NCBI GenBank assembly: GCA_035610835.1
Contig: CM069458.1
Location: 33,629,449-33,693,448 of the forward strand
Reading direction: 5' to 3'
Source: Ophiura sarsii
Taxonomy: Eukaryota; Echinodermata; Ophiuroidea; Amphilepidida; Ophiuridae
DNA: 64,000 nucleotides
Below, piece after piece: positions 53,177-63,148 of the stretch. A model generated the notes under the pieces. That model worked only from the letters and a program-made list of their open reading frames with translations, was not told the DNA's origin and ran no database searches. Position 1 is the first letter of the stretch. Each line of letters starts with the position of its first letter. The position numbers and the translations under genes are program-made.

Positions 53177-54630
53177 TTTATCCTAGGCAATTTTGTACTT
53201 TTGAATGGAGTGAAAAACAGCCAGAAATTGAGGGCATTAAGGCAAACTACAAATGTAGGTGGGGCATCGAAGGAAATTGCCTTCTTTGGTAGGGATGTTC
53301 ATATCATTGAATACAGAGGGCAACATTTTTTTGAAAATTAGTTGACCAAAATATGTAGAAAACTCCATATTTACCTCTTTTAAATACAGAGATGTAGTAC
53401 GATGTGGCTAGGATGTATTCACTGATGTCTATATAACCCCGCGCAAGCAACTATTGTGAAATAAACTTGAACTTGAACTAGACATCATGAAAGTAAACCT
53501 TTTTTTTACCTAAAATGGTTTAAAATGTGCATGTCTTGCCCTGTTTTCAGCAATATGAGGCAAACTACTTTTGGTTATAACTTTTTTATTATTCAGCCTG
53601 CAGACATGGTTGAACCATCATTTTTTATTGTAAAGTACTTTGTTTCCATGTATTCCATTTTAAAAGAGATAATTTTATTTTCAAGATGCCTATCTTTGGT
53701 TGTCTATAGAGTACTAAAACACACACAAAAACTATGCTACATGTATGCGAATTGTGTGATTAAAAAAATGTAGGGGGAGTGGGGGGGGGGGGGGGTGACA
53801 CTACCATGATGAACCTGAAGTACACAGGCAACTTATATAACAATCCTATTTTAAACACTCCCTGCTAGTGCTAGCACAGACTGCTAGCCTAAAATACTTT
53901 TTACAACCTATTCATAAACGTGAACGTGATGCATGATTAACGTGATCGTGAACATGATTTGTATAAGATGTTATTAAATGAATAAGTTGAAGTGAAGTGT
54001 TGAATTTTAAATACAAATGATCATCATGAAAATGAAGCGTGATTAAAAAAAGAGAGCATATTATGTGATCATTTTTTTAGAAAGTAGATTTTCTTGCAGA
54101 TTTTTAAACATGAACGTGAAACATATGACATAACGTGAGTATTCGGCACAAGCCAACCCAAGATTCGCCTTTGGGTTTGAAACAATGAAATTTCAACCTA
54201 AATTATAATTATAATTTGTAATATTTTAATTTAAATTTTATATAGGATTGCTATATGATGCTTGGTACTTGGTACTTGGTTGGATATCCTCCGTAGTACT
54301 CCGCAGGGAAGTTTTAACAGGAGGTGGGTGGTCACAGGGGGATTAAGGTTGGGGGATGCTCTGCTTGAAGGAGGTTTTTGAGGGCAGGTTGATGGTGGAT
54401 TGGGGGAGTTTGTTCCAGTCGGTGATTGTACGCAGAAAGAAGGAGTTGGTAAATGGAGCCAGTCTGGTGTTGTAGAGTTTGAATTGTTGGTCGTGTCCTC
54501 TTCGTTCGCGGTCTGTTTAGTGTTTAGTGTTTTGATGAACTGATGATTGACTGACATGAGATTATTATTCATGTTATGAACTTATGGGTCACTTATATTA
54601 TATTTATAATTATAATATAATATAAATAAA
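53177..54630. other. No gene seen; retroposon tails
   Basis: ACTATTGTGAAATAAACTTG then AACTTGAAC at about 53,451-53,478 resembles the tail of a non-LTR retroposon. A poly(G) run lies at about 53,780-53,796. GCATATTATGTGATC and GATTTTCTTGCAGATTTTT (about 54,056-54,100) are a fragment of the 28.77-kb element family. No ORF has a domain. Confidence 0.5.
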
Positions 54631-54644
54631 TTTGAAAAATTGAG

Positions 54645-54803
54645 TTTAAACTCAATTCAATATATTGGGCTATGAAGCCTAGGCTATATCTTGCTAGACG
54701 TCCCGTACGGAATAAACCGTGTACTACGACAACACATTTTAATTGGTATGAGCATGCGCACATCAGTAAAGGGACGTCTAGCAAGACATTGCCCAATATT
54801 GAG
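54645..54803. mobile_element. Hairpin MITE next to the P-like element
   Basis: CAATATATTGGGC and CTTGCTAGACGTCCC at the left are mirrored by GGGACGTCTAGCAAG and GCCCAATATTG at the right. Its right end stops about 7 bases before the left terminus of the 8.3-kb element. Confidence 0.8.
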
Positions 54804-55088
54804 TATTTTCTGAGACGAATATACCTGAAGGGATAGGCAGCTCCGTGTATCGCTATTCAATTCTACACACGAAGTCTTGCACGGCATTGTTCTCTGACCA
54901 ACCCAAGCAGAACCTACAAATACGCTCTGCGCATGCGCCGTCATGCGCCGTCGTGTAATTTTCGGCTTTAAACCATGACATCATGATTGTTTACATTCTA
55001 CTTGACATTACTCGGAATATTTAAATCGTCGTTTTACTTTCCGCGCGCTCTGATTAACACATTTATAAACACATTTATCCCTTCAAAT

Positions 55089-56848
55089 ATGGAAAGCGAA
55101 TTCATCAAATGGGATGAACTTGATTTAGATAGTGTTTTGGGCGAATGGACCGACGATGACGAAGTTTTAGGACCCGAGAGTGAGTGGGATATCAGCGAAA
55201 ATGAACTTGAATCTGTCGGCGAAACTGTTGTTGAAAACCGCGAACAATCTCGTAAAGAGAACACTCCCAGTTCCAAGTCTAAAACGGCAACAAATGAAGA
55301 CAAGAAGAAGTATTTTTACTGCCCCGAATGCCCTAAAAAGTATTCTTCAGCAGCAGGTTTTAGGGGACATGTTTTAAAGAAGCACAATCGACCTGATTTG
55401 AAAGGTAGGCGTCTTAAATCAAATAAGCTTACTTACTTAAAAAAAAAAAAATCTAGTCGGAGCTAATCTCTCTAAAACTGTGTGACACGACGGAAATAAA
55501 ACCGGATTCCCGAATAAAACGGCAGATTTCGCTATTCCAATCCATTTATTTAATATTATTTATACAGAAATCAAACAAATCATGCATGATTCGGGCGCCG
55601 ATAAATTTGACAAGAAAATATAGAAAACTGAACTCAAATTACACGAGACGCCAGCAATCAAGCCCCCAATCCACCAGTATCCACAACAAAACGGATCCTA
55701 ATATATTTTTTTATTATTATTTAGATGTATATAATTGACAAATTGTATTCATATTGGTACTGACGTATTCCACTCTTGTTTTATTTCTCTTTGCAGCCCA
55801 TTTGCATCAGAAAGTTGAATCGACTTGCAAACTGCTAGAGGAGAGAGTGCTGCTGCCTTTAACAACCCCAGAGCAATTTGAAGCAGAACTGCCTACAATC
55901 ACCCAGAGAACACTTGAAGGAATCAAAGATGATCCCATCCACAATCTACCATCATCTCCACGTGGCGGACATCTTGTTGGAATTGCTAAGGACTTGTTAT
56001 TAAACAATCTCGCCATCATCCACACAATTCTCATGACCCATTTAGCTAGCATATTCACAAATGCAACAACGAATGGACATATTAACATTCCTGTAATCTT
56101 GAAAGGTGTTGGTCAAATGAGATTCAACAAGAATTTTGTAGCAGAAATGTGTGACACCATTAGCGCAGCTCTTCCAAATGTCCCTAAATGTTTTGTGAAT
56201 TTGTTTTTGCAACGATTTATTTCCGAATTCATCAAGGCGTATTTTGAACGACAAAATGAACTCATGCAAAAGGTTATGGCAGCTAATGTTGATATTCTCA
56301 CGGACAATGACAAACATGTACTGTTTTATATCTGTGGCTACCTTATTCACGCTCTACGGAAAAAATACCTGCGGTTGAAATCCTTAAAGGCAAAGCGTCT
56401 TCTTGAATGTCTTGGATTTTTAGAAAGAAACTCTGACATTAACACTAACAGTAAGAATTTGCCATCACAGTGGGTCGATTCAATTGATCGTGGGGGTCTT
56501 AAGAGACCGTGTATGAAATTTTTTAACATAATAATGCAAATTGAAAAGTGGGTCAGACAGGTTGTGTCTTTTAATCAACTGAAGTCGGATTCCCTTGTTA
56601 ACCTCAAAGCAAAACTGCTGGACTACAGATTACTGAAGGCATCATGGCAAAACACAGTAAGCAGTGGGCATTCAGAGTGCAACATGATTGTACTTGAACA
56701 CATCTTATCCCTTTTTCTTAAAGTTAGAGGATTCGCTATCACAAAGCTATACAGAAAAACATTGCAAAAGAGAAAGTCATCCGGGAAAATTGGAAACCCT
56801 AAAATATCGTTGCGGAAAACTTTGAAGAATATGAATAATCTGAATTAA
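55089..56848 (+). CDS. C2H2 zinc finger plus P-transposase-like C-terminal module
   Basis: Exon 1 is 55,089-55,404 (donor GAAAG|GTAGG) and exon 2 is 55,797-56,848 (acceptor TTTCTCTTTGCAG). They join in phase 1 to give 455 residues. Residues 1-60 are acidic. A C2H2 finger has C78, C81, H94 and H99. Exon 2 is helical, with a GYL segment (DKHVLFYICGYLIHALRKK) followed by W.DSIDRGGLKRP and a basic tail. The Y-GY...RGGL.(y)P arrangement is like that at the C-terminal end of P-element/THAP9-type transposases, after the catalytic core. AATAAA lies 23 bases after the stop. It is probably the DNA-binding or accessory subunit of the element. No catalytic residues are visible. I infer the splice junction from sequence alone. 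Confidence 0.75.
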
Positions 56849-56960
56849 GATATGAGTTGCTTGAGGTCCAAATAAAAAGGATTCTTTTTGAATTGCCACG
56901 TTCTTGTGGCAGACCACACCAAAAAAGGATTCTTGTTTAACTCAATGAAATAGAAAGCTA

Positions 56961-57101
56961 TAGTTCAGTCAGTTTCAAATTGGCAAACCTCTTGAGAATT
57001 AAAATAACATAGAACACATGGCGCACCAGCATTCAGGCTGCACCGTGTGTGACGATAGACTATATTTCTCAATTTCTCACCTATTTGAAACGGACTAAAT
57101 T
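56961..57101. mobile_element. Nested MITE, TATAGTTCAGTCAGTT family
   Basis: TATAGTTCAGTCAGTTTCAA at the left and TTTGAAACGGACTAAATTA at the right are diverged inverted ends. It matches the families at 16,205 and 31,461. It lies just 3' of the zinc-finger gene inside the 8.3-kb element. Confidence 0.7.
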
Positions 57102-57152
57102 AAAGCTTTTTATGTTAAATCAGTTCAACAATTTGCTGTGTACATTCCATGT

Positions 57153-57900
57153 TTTGACATTTAATTTATTTCCTGTTGTTACAATATGCAATGTTACTAG
57201 ATTTGAAGAATTAAATACAAATATTCTATAAAAAAACATTTTCAGATTCATGCATTTAATATTCATCATAGTTTTATTTTGATTGCACATCATTTATAAA
57301 ATAACATTAGTTAATTGGTTCAAACTTTTCAACAACAAAGATTTTTAAAAAAAGTCAAACTTTTAAAGGAGGTGTCCCGCAAGCATAAAAGTGTGCATTA
57401 TATGTTAGAAAAATAACTATCGAGCCCAACTTTTGTGATTAAATAGAACAAAACACCACACTTATGACAAAAACAAATAAACACCGCAATCTCTCAACAT
57501 GCACTTTTTTTAAATTTGCGGCGATCGAAAGTCCCAGTGTCGATGATGTCATAGTTAAACAATGCACATGCGAAAATTTGAGCACCGATACACCCATGAC
57601 GTCATCGACACCGGGACTTTCGATTGCCGCGAATTTAAACAAATGCATGTTGAGTGATGTCAGTTTTTATTCATTTTTATGACTACATGTAGTATGGTGT
57701 TTTGTTCTATATAATTTCGGCTCGATAATTATTTTTCTAACAAATAATGTTAAATGTTGTGCTTGCGGGACCCTTCCTTTAAATGTTTTGACATTTAATA
57801 TATTTCCTGTTATTATAGTTTTATTTTGATTGCACATCATTTATAAAATAACATTAATTGGAATTGTTTCAAACCTCTTTAAAAAAAAAGTCAAACAAAT
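57153..57900 (+). repeat. Duplicated segment flanking the nested TTAAAGG MITE
   Basis: GTTTTGACATTTAAT.TATTTCC and TAGTTTTATTTTGATTGCAC, then ATCATTTATAAAATAACATTA, appear before the MITE (57,153-57,325) and again after it (57,784-57,870). A local duplication preceded or accompanied the insertion. Confidence 0.65.
57363..57782. mobile_element. 420-bp TTAAAGG MITE, copy of 42,424-42,830
   Basis: It is flanked by TTAA, starts AAAGGAGGTGTCCCGCAAGC and ends GCTTGCGGGACCCTTCCTTT. The hairpin includes GTCGATGATGTCAT / ATGACGTCATCGAC. It differs from the 42.4-kb copy by a small number of substitutions and short indels. Confidence 0.9.
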
Positions 57901-58396
57901 TCAAAAATTTGTGGCAATTTATCGAAACAAATTTTGAAGGTGGTTAAAAAAAATGCAAAGTTTCAGTAATACATTATACAACAAATGACCACCAACTTCA
58001 AAATTGTGTTTTAAAAATTCCTTAAATCAGGAAATAACTTTTGATAAGTTGTCGGCAATTGCACTGGGTTAATATCTCGATTCTCGAGGGTGAAAAAACA
58101 AACTAATAGCCAACATGTGTGCTCGCGCAGTGTTTTTGGCAGTAAAACAATGACATTTCAAACATTTTTCACTCTTGAGAAAAATTTTGAAGGGTGAAAA
58201 TCAAAAGTGAAGGGTATCTCACCCTTTATATAGGATGAGTGAAAACACAAAGTTGTGTTCATGAATTTAGCTGAATTGCATTAATATATATCTACATGTA
58301 CTTTTAATACAGTAATCAGCTTGGATTCAAACCTGAAAATACACAAAATGTATGGTCAAAAGTATAATTTTGATCCATGTTTGTACAATATACATG

Positions 58397-58597
58397 TAGG
58401 GTAAAGTCTCCTATTTTCGGTCACTTGGCCCAAATCGTGTAATAAAAATGACTTTGTCGTTATAATCTGATGACTAAAAAACCTCTGCATAGTTGATGCC
58501 GGGTATTGCTTTTAAAATGGCGACGACCGATGCAATTACACGATTTTGACCAGTGACCGAATATAGGCGCTGACCGAAAATAGGCGACTTTACCCTA
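58397..58597. mobile_element. 201-bp MITE, TAGGGTAAAGTC ends
   Basis: TAGGGTAAAGTCTCCTATTT and TCGGTCA at the left are mirrored by TGACCGAAAATAGGCGACTT and TACCCTA at the right. GATTTTGACCAGTGACCGAA adds internal pairing. A lone left end (GTAGGGTAAAAAGTCGCC) occurs at about 62,886. Confidence 0.82.
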
Positions 58598-59059
58598 TAA
58601 TGACGTCGTTTGTAATAGAGGTAAATATTTTTCTGGAAATTCATTGTGCTTTAAATTTTCAATAATAATTGACTTGATAAAGGATATTAATTAAATGCAG
58701 AATGATATTGATAAATGGCTTTGTTTTTGTCATGAGTTTTCTTATAGTACAAGATTTACTGAAGAGTGTTGGGTATGCTAACAGTAATTTCCAGTTTAAC
58801 CTTTTATTTTTATGATCAACTTTTGCTTCTACAGTACATGTAAATTTGAAAATATTGAATAAAAGTACATAAAAGTAAGCCTTTGTTTACATTTTAAGAC
58901 ATTGTTTTGCGTTCTTTTGTTTCTCGCGTCTGCGTCGCAGATAATCAGCGATGCGTCTAGTATTACGCTCGGGAAGATTCAGCGCGCGACGCAATGATCA
59001 AACAGTTGTTGCAGCATTTGAAAAACGTGGAACTCCGCTTAATTTCCCTGTGACTGTAT

Positions 59060-59421
59060 AAGGCCAAATAATAAAAATACTAGTTTCTCGTCCTGACTTT
59101 TGGAAAAAAGGAGGATGAGGGCACTTCTCTTTTTCTTAGTAAACAATTCAAAATCACCATTGCCAGTGTGATATTGCATGATTGGTTGCGAAACTTGAAG
59201 AGCATGAGGCTCGTTTTAATTCATGGTTCGGGGAGGGGCTAACACAAGATCTGCTTTGAAATGCTCATACAGGCATAGGACTATTAGTAAATCTATTACC
59301 AAGATGTCAGCCTTTTAAATATTTTTTTAAAAAAAGTTATGGAAAAAAAGAAAATCATGGAATTCCTGAACAATGGTGCGTGAGGGAACGAGAAACTGCT
59401 TTATTTTTTTACTTGGCCTAA
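59060..59421. mobile_element. Nested MITE, sister of 50,507-50,898
   Basis: AAGGCCAAATAATAAAAA and TTTCTCGTCCTGACTTTTGG at the left, GAACGAGAAACTGC and TTACTTGGCCTAA at the right. It lies beyond the 3' end of the transposase gene and supplies an AATAAA (minus strand, about 59,400) that could serve as its poly(A) signal. Confidence 0.75.
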
Positions 59422-59636
59422 AAGTATAAAATAATACAGAAATATGAAATTCAGTTTTTGAAAACAAGTGCCGGGTTCACACTGCCCTTGTATCATAGAA
59501 AATAGAGGGCATCCCCTGGCAAAGATGTCTTCAAATTCCCCCCAATTTTGTTATTATTAAAGTGTTCATGCGCACTGATCTGTACAGTGCAGATAAATTC
59601 AGAGTATTAGAGCATCCTGTGTGTCTTTACTTCAAA

Positions 59637-62336
59637 TCAATGCAAACTGAGTCTATTCACTTTTCTCCGAGGGAGCTTTTCATCTGAAAATGAAGCCTCT
59701 GTTGAATGTCTCTTAAAGCTCTTTGTGTTGCCGCGTACTGATGCTAAGGCAGATGACCCAATGACACGCAAACTTGTCATGGTGTGAGTAACATCTGCTA
59801 CGGTTGGATTAGTACAGGATCCTCCTTTATGGCGATAATGCCCAAAATGTTGTTCCAGTAGGTCTTGATTGAACACCACGGTCAGAACAAATGGAGCTCC
59901 TTGCTGCAGGAGAAAGCGGACACATGACACGATAGAATGGATTGAAATTGAAAGTCCATCTATTGTCTGCTTACTTAGTTGCATTCCATCTCTCTGTGTC
60001 TTGGTGAATGCACCCGGTCTATTTTCCACTGATTCTTTCCAATCGCGCAAGTACTGGAGGAAGTCATTTTCCAAATATGTCAGCCGTTCATCATTGACAT
60101 CTGTGTATGCTCCTTTGTCTGCATTTCGCTCATTCCTTGCTTCATAGAGATTACGTGTATTGAGGCAGTCAAAGAAGCGGTTCAAGTGTCGGATGAACTC
60201 AACAGTACCTGATACTCGATCACCATACTCTGTTTCTAGTTGCTGTGCGACAGTAGCGCTTAATACCTGTGCGGCTAGGTTCACTTTCATCTGCGAAAAT
60301 GATGTCAGATCAATGTGTTGTCTTGTCAGCTTATGACATTTGGTGAAGAGATACGGTTCTATATGTTCTGTGTATAATCCAACAACATGTGTCCACAATA
60401 TGTCTTTCCCATCGTTCCACATACGTCTGGACTGACGATGAGAACCAGAATTCCCGAAGCAGTTTCGTGCGGTCTTAAGCAGATGGGGCACATCAGAAAT
60501 AAAATAGATCTCACGTTCTTCGTCTGTGAACGGGTTGGGCACAGAGTTCACTGGTCTGCTATCGTCGGATTCACTTTGCCTATTCATTTCGAAGAATTTG
60601 CGATTTTGTGCCGCACCGTCGCATGTCACAAATAACACCTTAACTTCGACATCGATTTCAAGGACTGATATCGCGTTCCAAATTACTGTCTGCAACTGGG
60701 TGCTATCTAGCGACTTGGTGGCAAATGATGCTAATGGGAACTTCAGCCCTGTAGTGGCACCTCTAACCATTAACACGAGAGCACTGCTTGCCAAATCTCT
60801 CTCTTGTTTTGCGATGCCGTTTTGCAAGTCCATGATCTGGTTGCTTGTACTGTCCAAGTCAACGAAACCGATTAATTCTCCACTGGTAGGATTGTAGACC
60901 AGATCCTCTCTTATTTTGATTTCATCTTGTAAGATGCCGACGTACGACTTCCACTCTTCGTTGACGTTGAACATTCCTTTTTTCTCACATTCTGTTTTGA
61001 GCATTTGAATTGATTCTGGAATGAATCCTGTTTTGCTGGGTGTGCAGTGACTGTAGTCAAACAATGTTCGTTCGCTCGGAAGGTTAACAAAACCAAGTCC
61101 TCTCATTGATTCGTAGGCTTTCGCTGACTTAGACTTAATAAGGAGAGCCCATTTAATTATCAGCGGGTGCCATCTCATGCCGCATTTCTTCTCCAGCTTA
61201 TTATATTTCAATTGTTGTTCCCAAAACAAGCGCTGGAATGAATGGGGATCTGGCCACAGTTTCTCAACTTCTGGTGTTGCGTCTTTGAACAAGGTTTCAA
61301 TTTCCGCAGATTCCTTTTCATTTAGTACGTGGCTGTTCTTCTCAATTTCTTTACGCAACTTGGCTTGTAATGCTCTCTTTTCTGCTTGAAGTTGTTTAGC
61401 TTTGCTATTTAATTCGCTGTGACTCATGGAACAGTTTGGTTTAGTAGAGAAGTCCTTCTTGCGTTCTTTTGGTGGTCGTAAACTACGCGTCCGTAGTGTA
61501 ACTCGGTACGTTTGGCAGTTCTTGCATCTGAGACGATCTGTTAGGAGTTCACATGATGTTGATCGTATTGAACTTTCGTATGACGCTCCTACGTTGCCTT
61601 CAAAATATCCTTTCTGGGTTGTTTTGCGTCCAAACTGCTTCACAAAAGCCTCCTCTGGATTTCCATGACACACACTGTACCGATGCACTGAATTAAGCAA
61701 GTTGAACAGGCCATCAGAAGTAAATATTCTCCTTTTATTCTGAAAAACTGCATGACTCTTGGGAAGCTGTTTTCCATGTACATAAATGCTTGGCTCAAGC
61801 CTGGTGTCAATAGCAACAGAAAGTTTGATCAACACCTTCGATCCTTGCTCATAAAACTGGCAGATGTGCAGGTGTTCAGTGTTTTTCAGAATAGTGAAGT
61901 TGATCTTGGTCAGCTCGCATTCCCGTAGCGCAATCTCATGGCTTAAATTCTCAAAAATGACTGTCGTCTGTTGCTCTTTCACGCCATCAATATCGTCATC
62001 TGTGTTGTACTTATGGGCATTGCAACCAACAACAACGTAGTACTCGTCTGCAGATAAACCGTCATAATCCTCGGGTATCGGTTCATTACTAGATGTAGCA
62101 GGTTCAATTGAGTGTACAACACAGCTACAGTCATCAAAGTTACCTTCAAAATCACACCGTTTGTGTGCACGTCTCCTAACATGGTTGATCCGCACGGACA
62201 CATGCTTGAATTCTGAAGGAACTAGAACCAGACTCAAGCAAACTGCTCGGGCCGGGCTGTCTTGAATAGGATGATGGACCTTGGACTTTTTGCGCTTCTT
62301 GCCAATACCTCTTCTTCCTCTCTTTAGAACTGGCAT
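59637..62336 (-). CDS. P-element/THAP9-like transposase core, no THAP domain seen
   Basis: An 899-residue open frame starting at the ATG (MPVLKRGRRG) that follows a likely splice acceptor (TATAATTTTTTTCAG|A). Numbering from that ATG, a basic N terminus is followed by CxxC at about 271-274, a coiled coil at about 306-342, and a motif WHPLIIKWALLIKS...LPSERTLFDY at about 389-428 that matches the pre-catalytic helix region of THAP9/P transposases. Candidate RNase-H-fold acidic residues are D471 (LQDEIKI), D573 (VTCDGAAQN) and E828 (NQDLLEQHFGHYRHKGG), with VPHLLKTARN between them. The protein should perform DNA cleavage and joining. It ends soon after the catalytic Glu motif and lacks the usual GY...RGGL tail, which is instead on the facing gene. 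The frame is uninterrupted, so the protein may be functional. Confidence 0.88.
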   Translation of the reverse strand: MPVLKRGRRGIGKKRKKSKVHHPIQDSPARAVCLSLVLVPSEFKHVSVRINHVRRRAHKRCDFEGNFDDCSCVVHSIEPATSSNEPIPEDYDGLSADEYYVVVGCNAHKYNTDDDIDGVKEQQTTVIFENLSHEIALRECELTKINFTILKNTEHLHICQFYEQGSKVLIKLSVAIDTRLEPSIYVHGKQLPKSHAVFQNKRRIFTSDGLFNLLNSVHRYSVCHGNPEEAFVKQFGRKTTQKGYFEGNVGASYESSIRSTSCELLTDRLRCKNCQTYRVTLRTRSLRPPKERKKDFSTKPNCSMSHSELNSKAKQLQAEKRALQAKLRKEIEKNSHVLNEKESAEIETLFKDATPEVEKLWPDPHSFQRLFWEQQLKYNKLEKKCGMRWHPLIIKWALLIKSKSAKAYESMRGLGFVNLPSERTLFDYSHCTPSKTGFIPESIQMLKTECEKKGMFNVNEEWKSYVGILQDEIKIREDLVYNPTSGELIGFVDLDSTSNQIMDLQNGIAKQERDLASSALVLMVRGATTGLKFPLASFATKSLDSTQLQTVIWNAISVLEIDVEVKVLFVTCDGAAQNRKFFEMNRQSESDDSRPVNSVPNPFTDEEREIYFISDVPHLLKTARNCFGNSGSHRQSRRMWNDGKDILWTHVVGLYTEHIEPYLFTKCHKLTRQHIDLTSFSQMKVNLAAQVLSATVAQQLETEYGDRVSGTVEFIRHLNRFFDCLNTRNLYEARNERNADKGAYTDVNDERLTYLENDFLQYLRDWKESVENRPGAFTKTQRDGMQLSKQTIDGLSISIHSIVSCVRFLLQQGAPFVLTVVFNQDLLEQHFGHYRHKGGSCTNPTVADVTHTMTSLRVIGSSALASVRGNTKSFKRHSTEASFSDEKLPRRKVNRLSLH

Positions 62337-62497
62337 TCTGAAAAAAATTATAAAGTTCAATTTAGATCATGATTCATGGATAATGGTTATTTTTCTTATA
62401 TAAATATTATCAGGTTCATTTATGACAACAGTAACTATTTTTATTGACAATGAAATTTCAAATAAAATCCTTAATTGAAAATTGTGTATGAATAATA

Positions 62498-62807
62498 CAC
62501 CTATTAGTTGTAAGACGCACTATACGACCCCCGGGAGAGGTGCGTCGTTTACCAATAATTCTTGACGGAGGGTACGTCAGTGGCAGCCTTTGGTCCGTCA
62601 AAAATATGACGGAGGGTGCGTAAAGGTCCATCACTTTACATGGGTGCGAATGGGCTGATAGTTGACTGAGGGTGCGTATTTTGGATGGCAATGGTCCGTC
62701 GTTTTTTTGACACAGGCTGCGTCATGGTACATGAGAAGTTGACACACCTCGGTAAAGTGACGCACCACTCCCGGGGGTCGTATAGTGCATCTTACAACTG
62801 ATAGGTG
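62498..62807. mobile_element. 310-bp TA-flanked MITE upstream of the transposase
   Basis: CACCTATTAGTTGTAAGACG then CACTATACGACCCCCGGGAG at the left is the near-perfect inverse of the right end, about 45 bases in all. TA flanks both sides. The interior repeats GACGGAGGGTGCGT and GGTCCGTC blocks. Confidence 0.88.
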
Positions 62808-62908
62808 TATAACACTTTTCAAAAAATAAGAATTTTAGATTTTTGTTGTTGATTAAATTTGGTTAAAAACAGTTATTTTAAAGGTGTAGGGTAAAAAGTC
62901 GCCTAATG

Positions 62909-62957
62909 CTAATTAAGAATCTAACAGTAGCAATGCTACTGTTAGATATTCTTAATT
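62909..62957. repeat. Near-perfect palindrome upstream of the transposase
   Basis: AATTAAGAATCTAACAGTAGC pairs with GCTACTGTTAGATATTCTTAATT with a 2-base bulge and almost no loop. It lies about 190 bp inside the right terminus of the 8.3-kb element. It could be a cruciform or a protein-binding site, or be left from another MITE, since TAGGGTAAAAAGTCGCC stands just before it. Confidence 0.7.
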
Positions 62958-63148
62958 ATTATTTATATGGGCCTTCCAAAGGGTTCAACAAAAGTGCATA
63001 TTATATAAATATTGTGCACGAAGTTCCCAGATGTGCGTCCAATATTTTGTGTGCGGCGCAGAAGATGTGCGTGTGAGTATTTATGGGCAGAGAAGGTCAG
63101 AGTTTTAATCAAAACAGTCTGTTAAATCTTCAGGTATATTCGTCTCAG

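Larger units (their letters stand above)
54810..63148. mobile_element. Two-gene P-superfamily transposon, 8.3 kb
   Basis: A 21-bp inverted repeat starting CTGAGACGAATATACC occurs at 54,810-54,830 and, as a perfect reverse complement, at 63,128-63,148. Inside, two intact genes converge: a zinc-finger gene on plus (55,089-56,848) and a P-element-like transposase on minus (59,637-62,336). Subterminal CG-rich CTCTGACC and TGCGC(C/G) blocks occur near both ends. No clear 8-bp target duplication is seen; the flanking octamers differ. The real termini may therefore lie a few bases outward or the flanks may have decayed. Nested small elements fill the spacer between the genes. Confidence 0.8.

Noticed and set aside
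54231..54572. 113-codon minus-strand frame rich in Pro, Ser and Thr
   Set aside because: Low-complexity composition, no motif and no splice context; it lies in repeat-derived DNA outside the 8.3-kb element.
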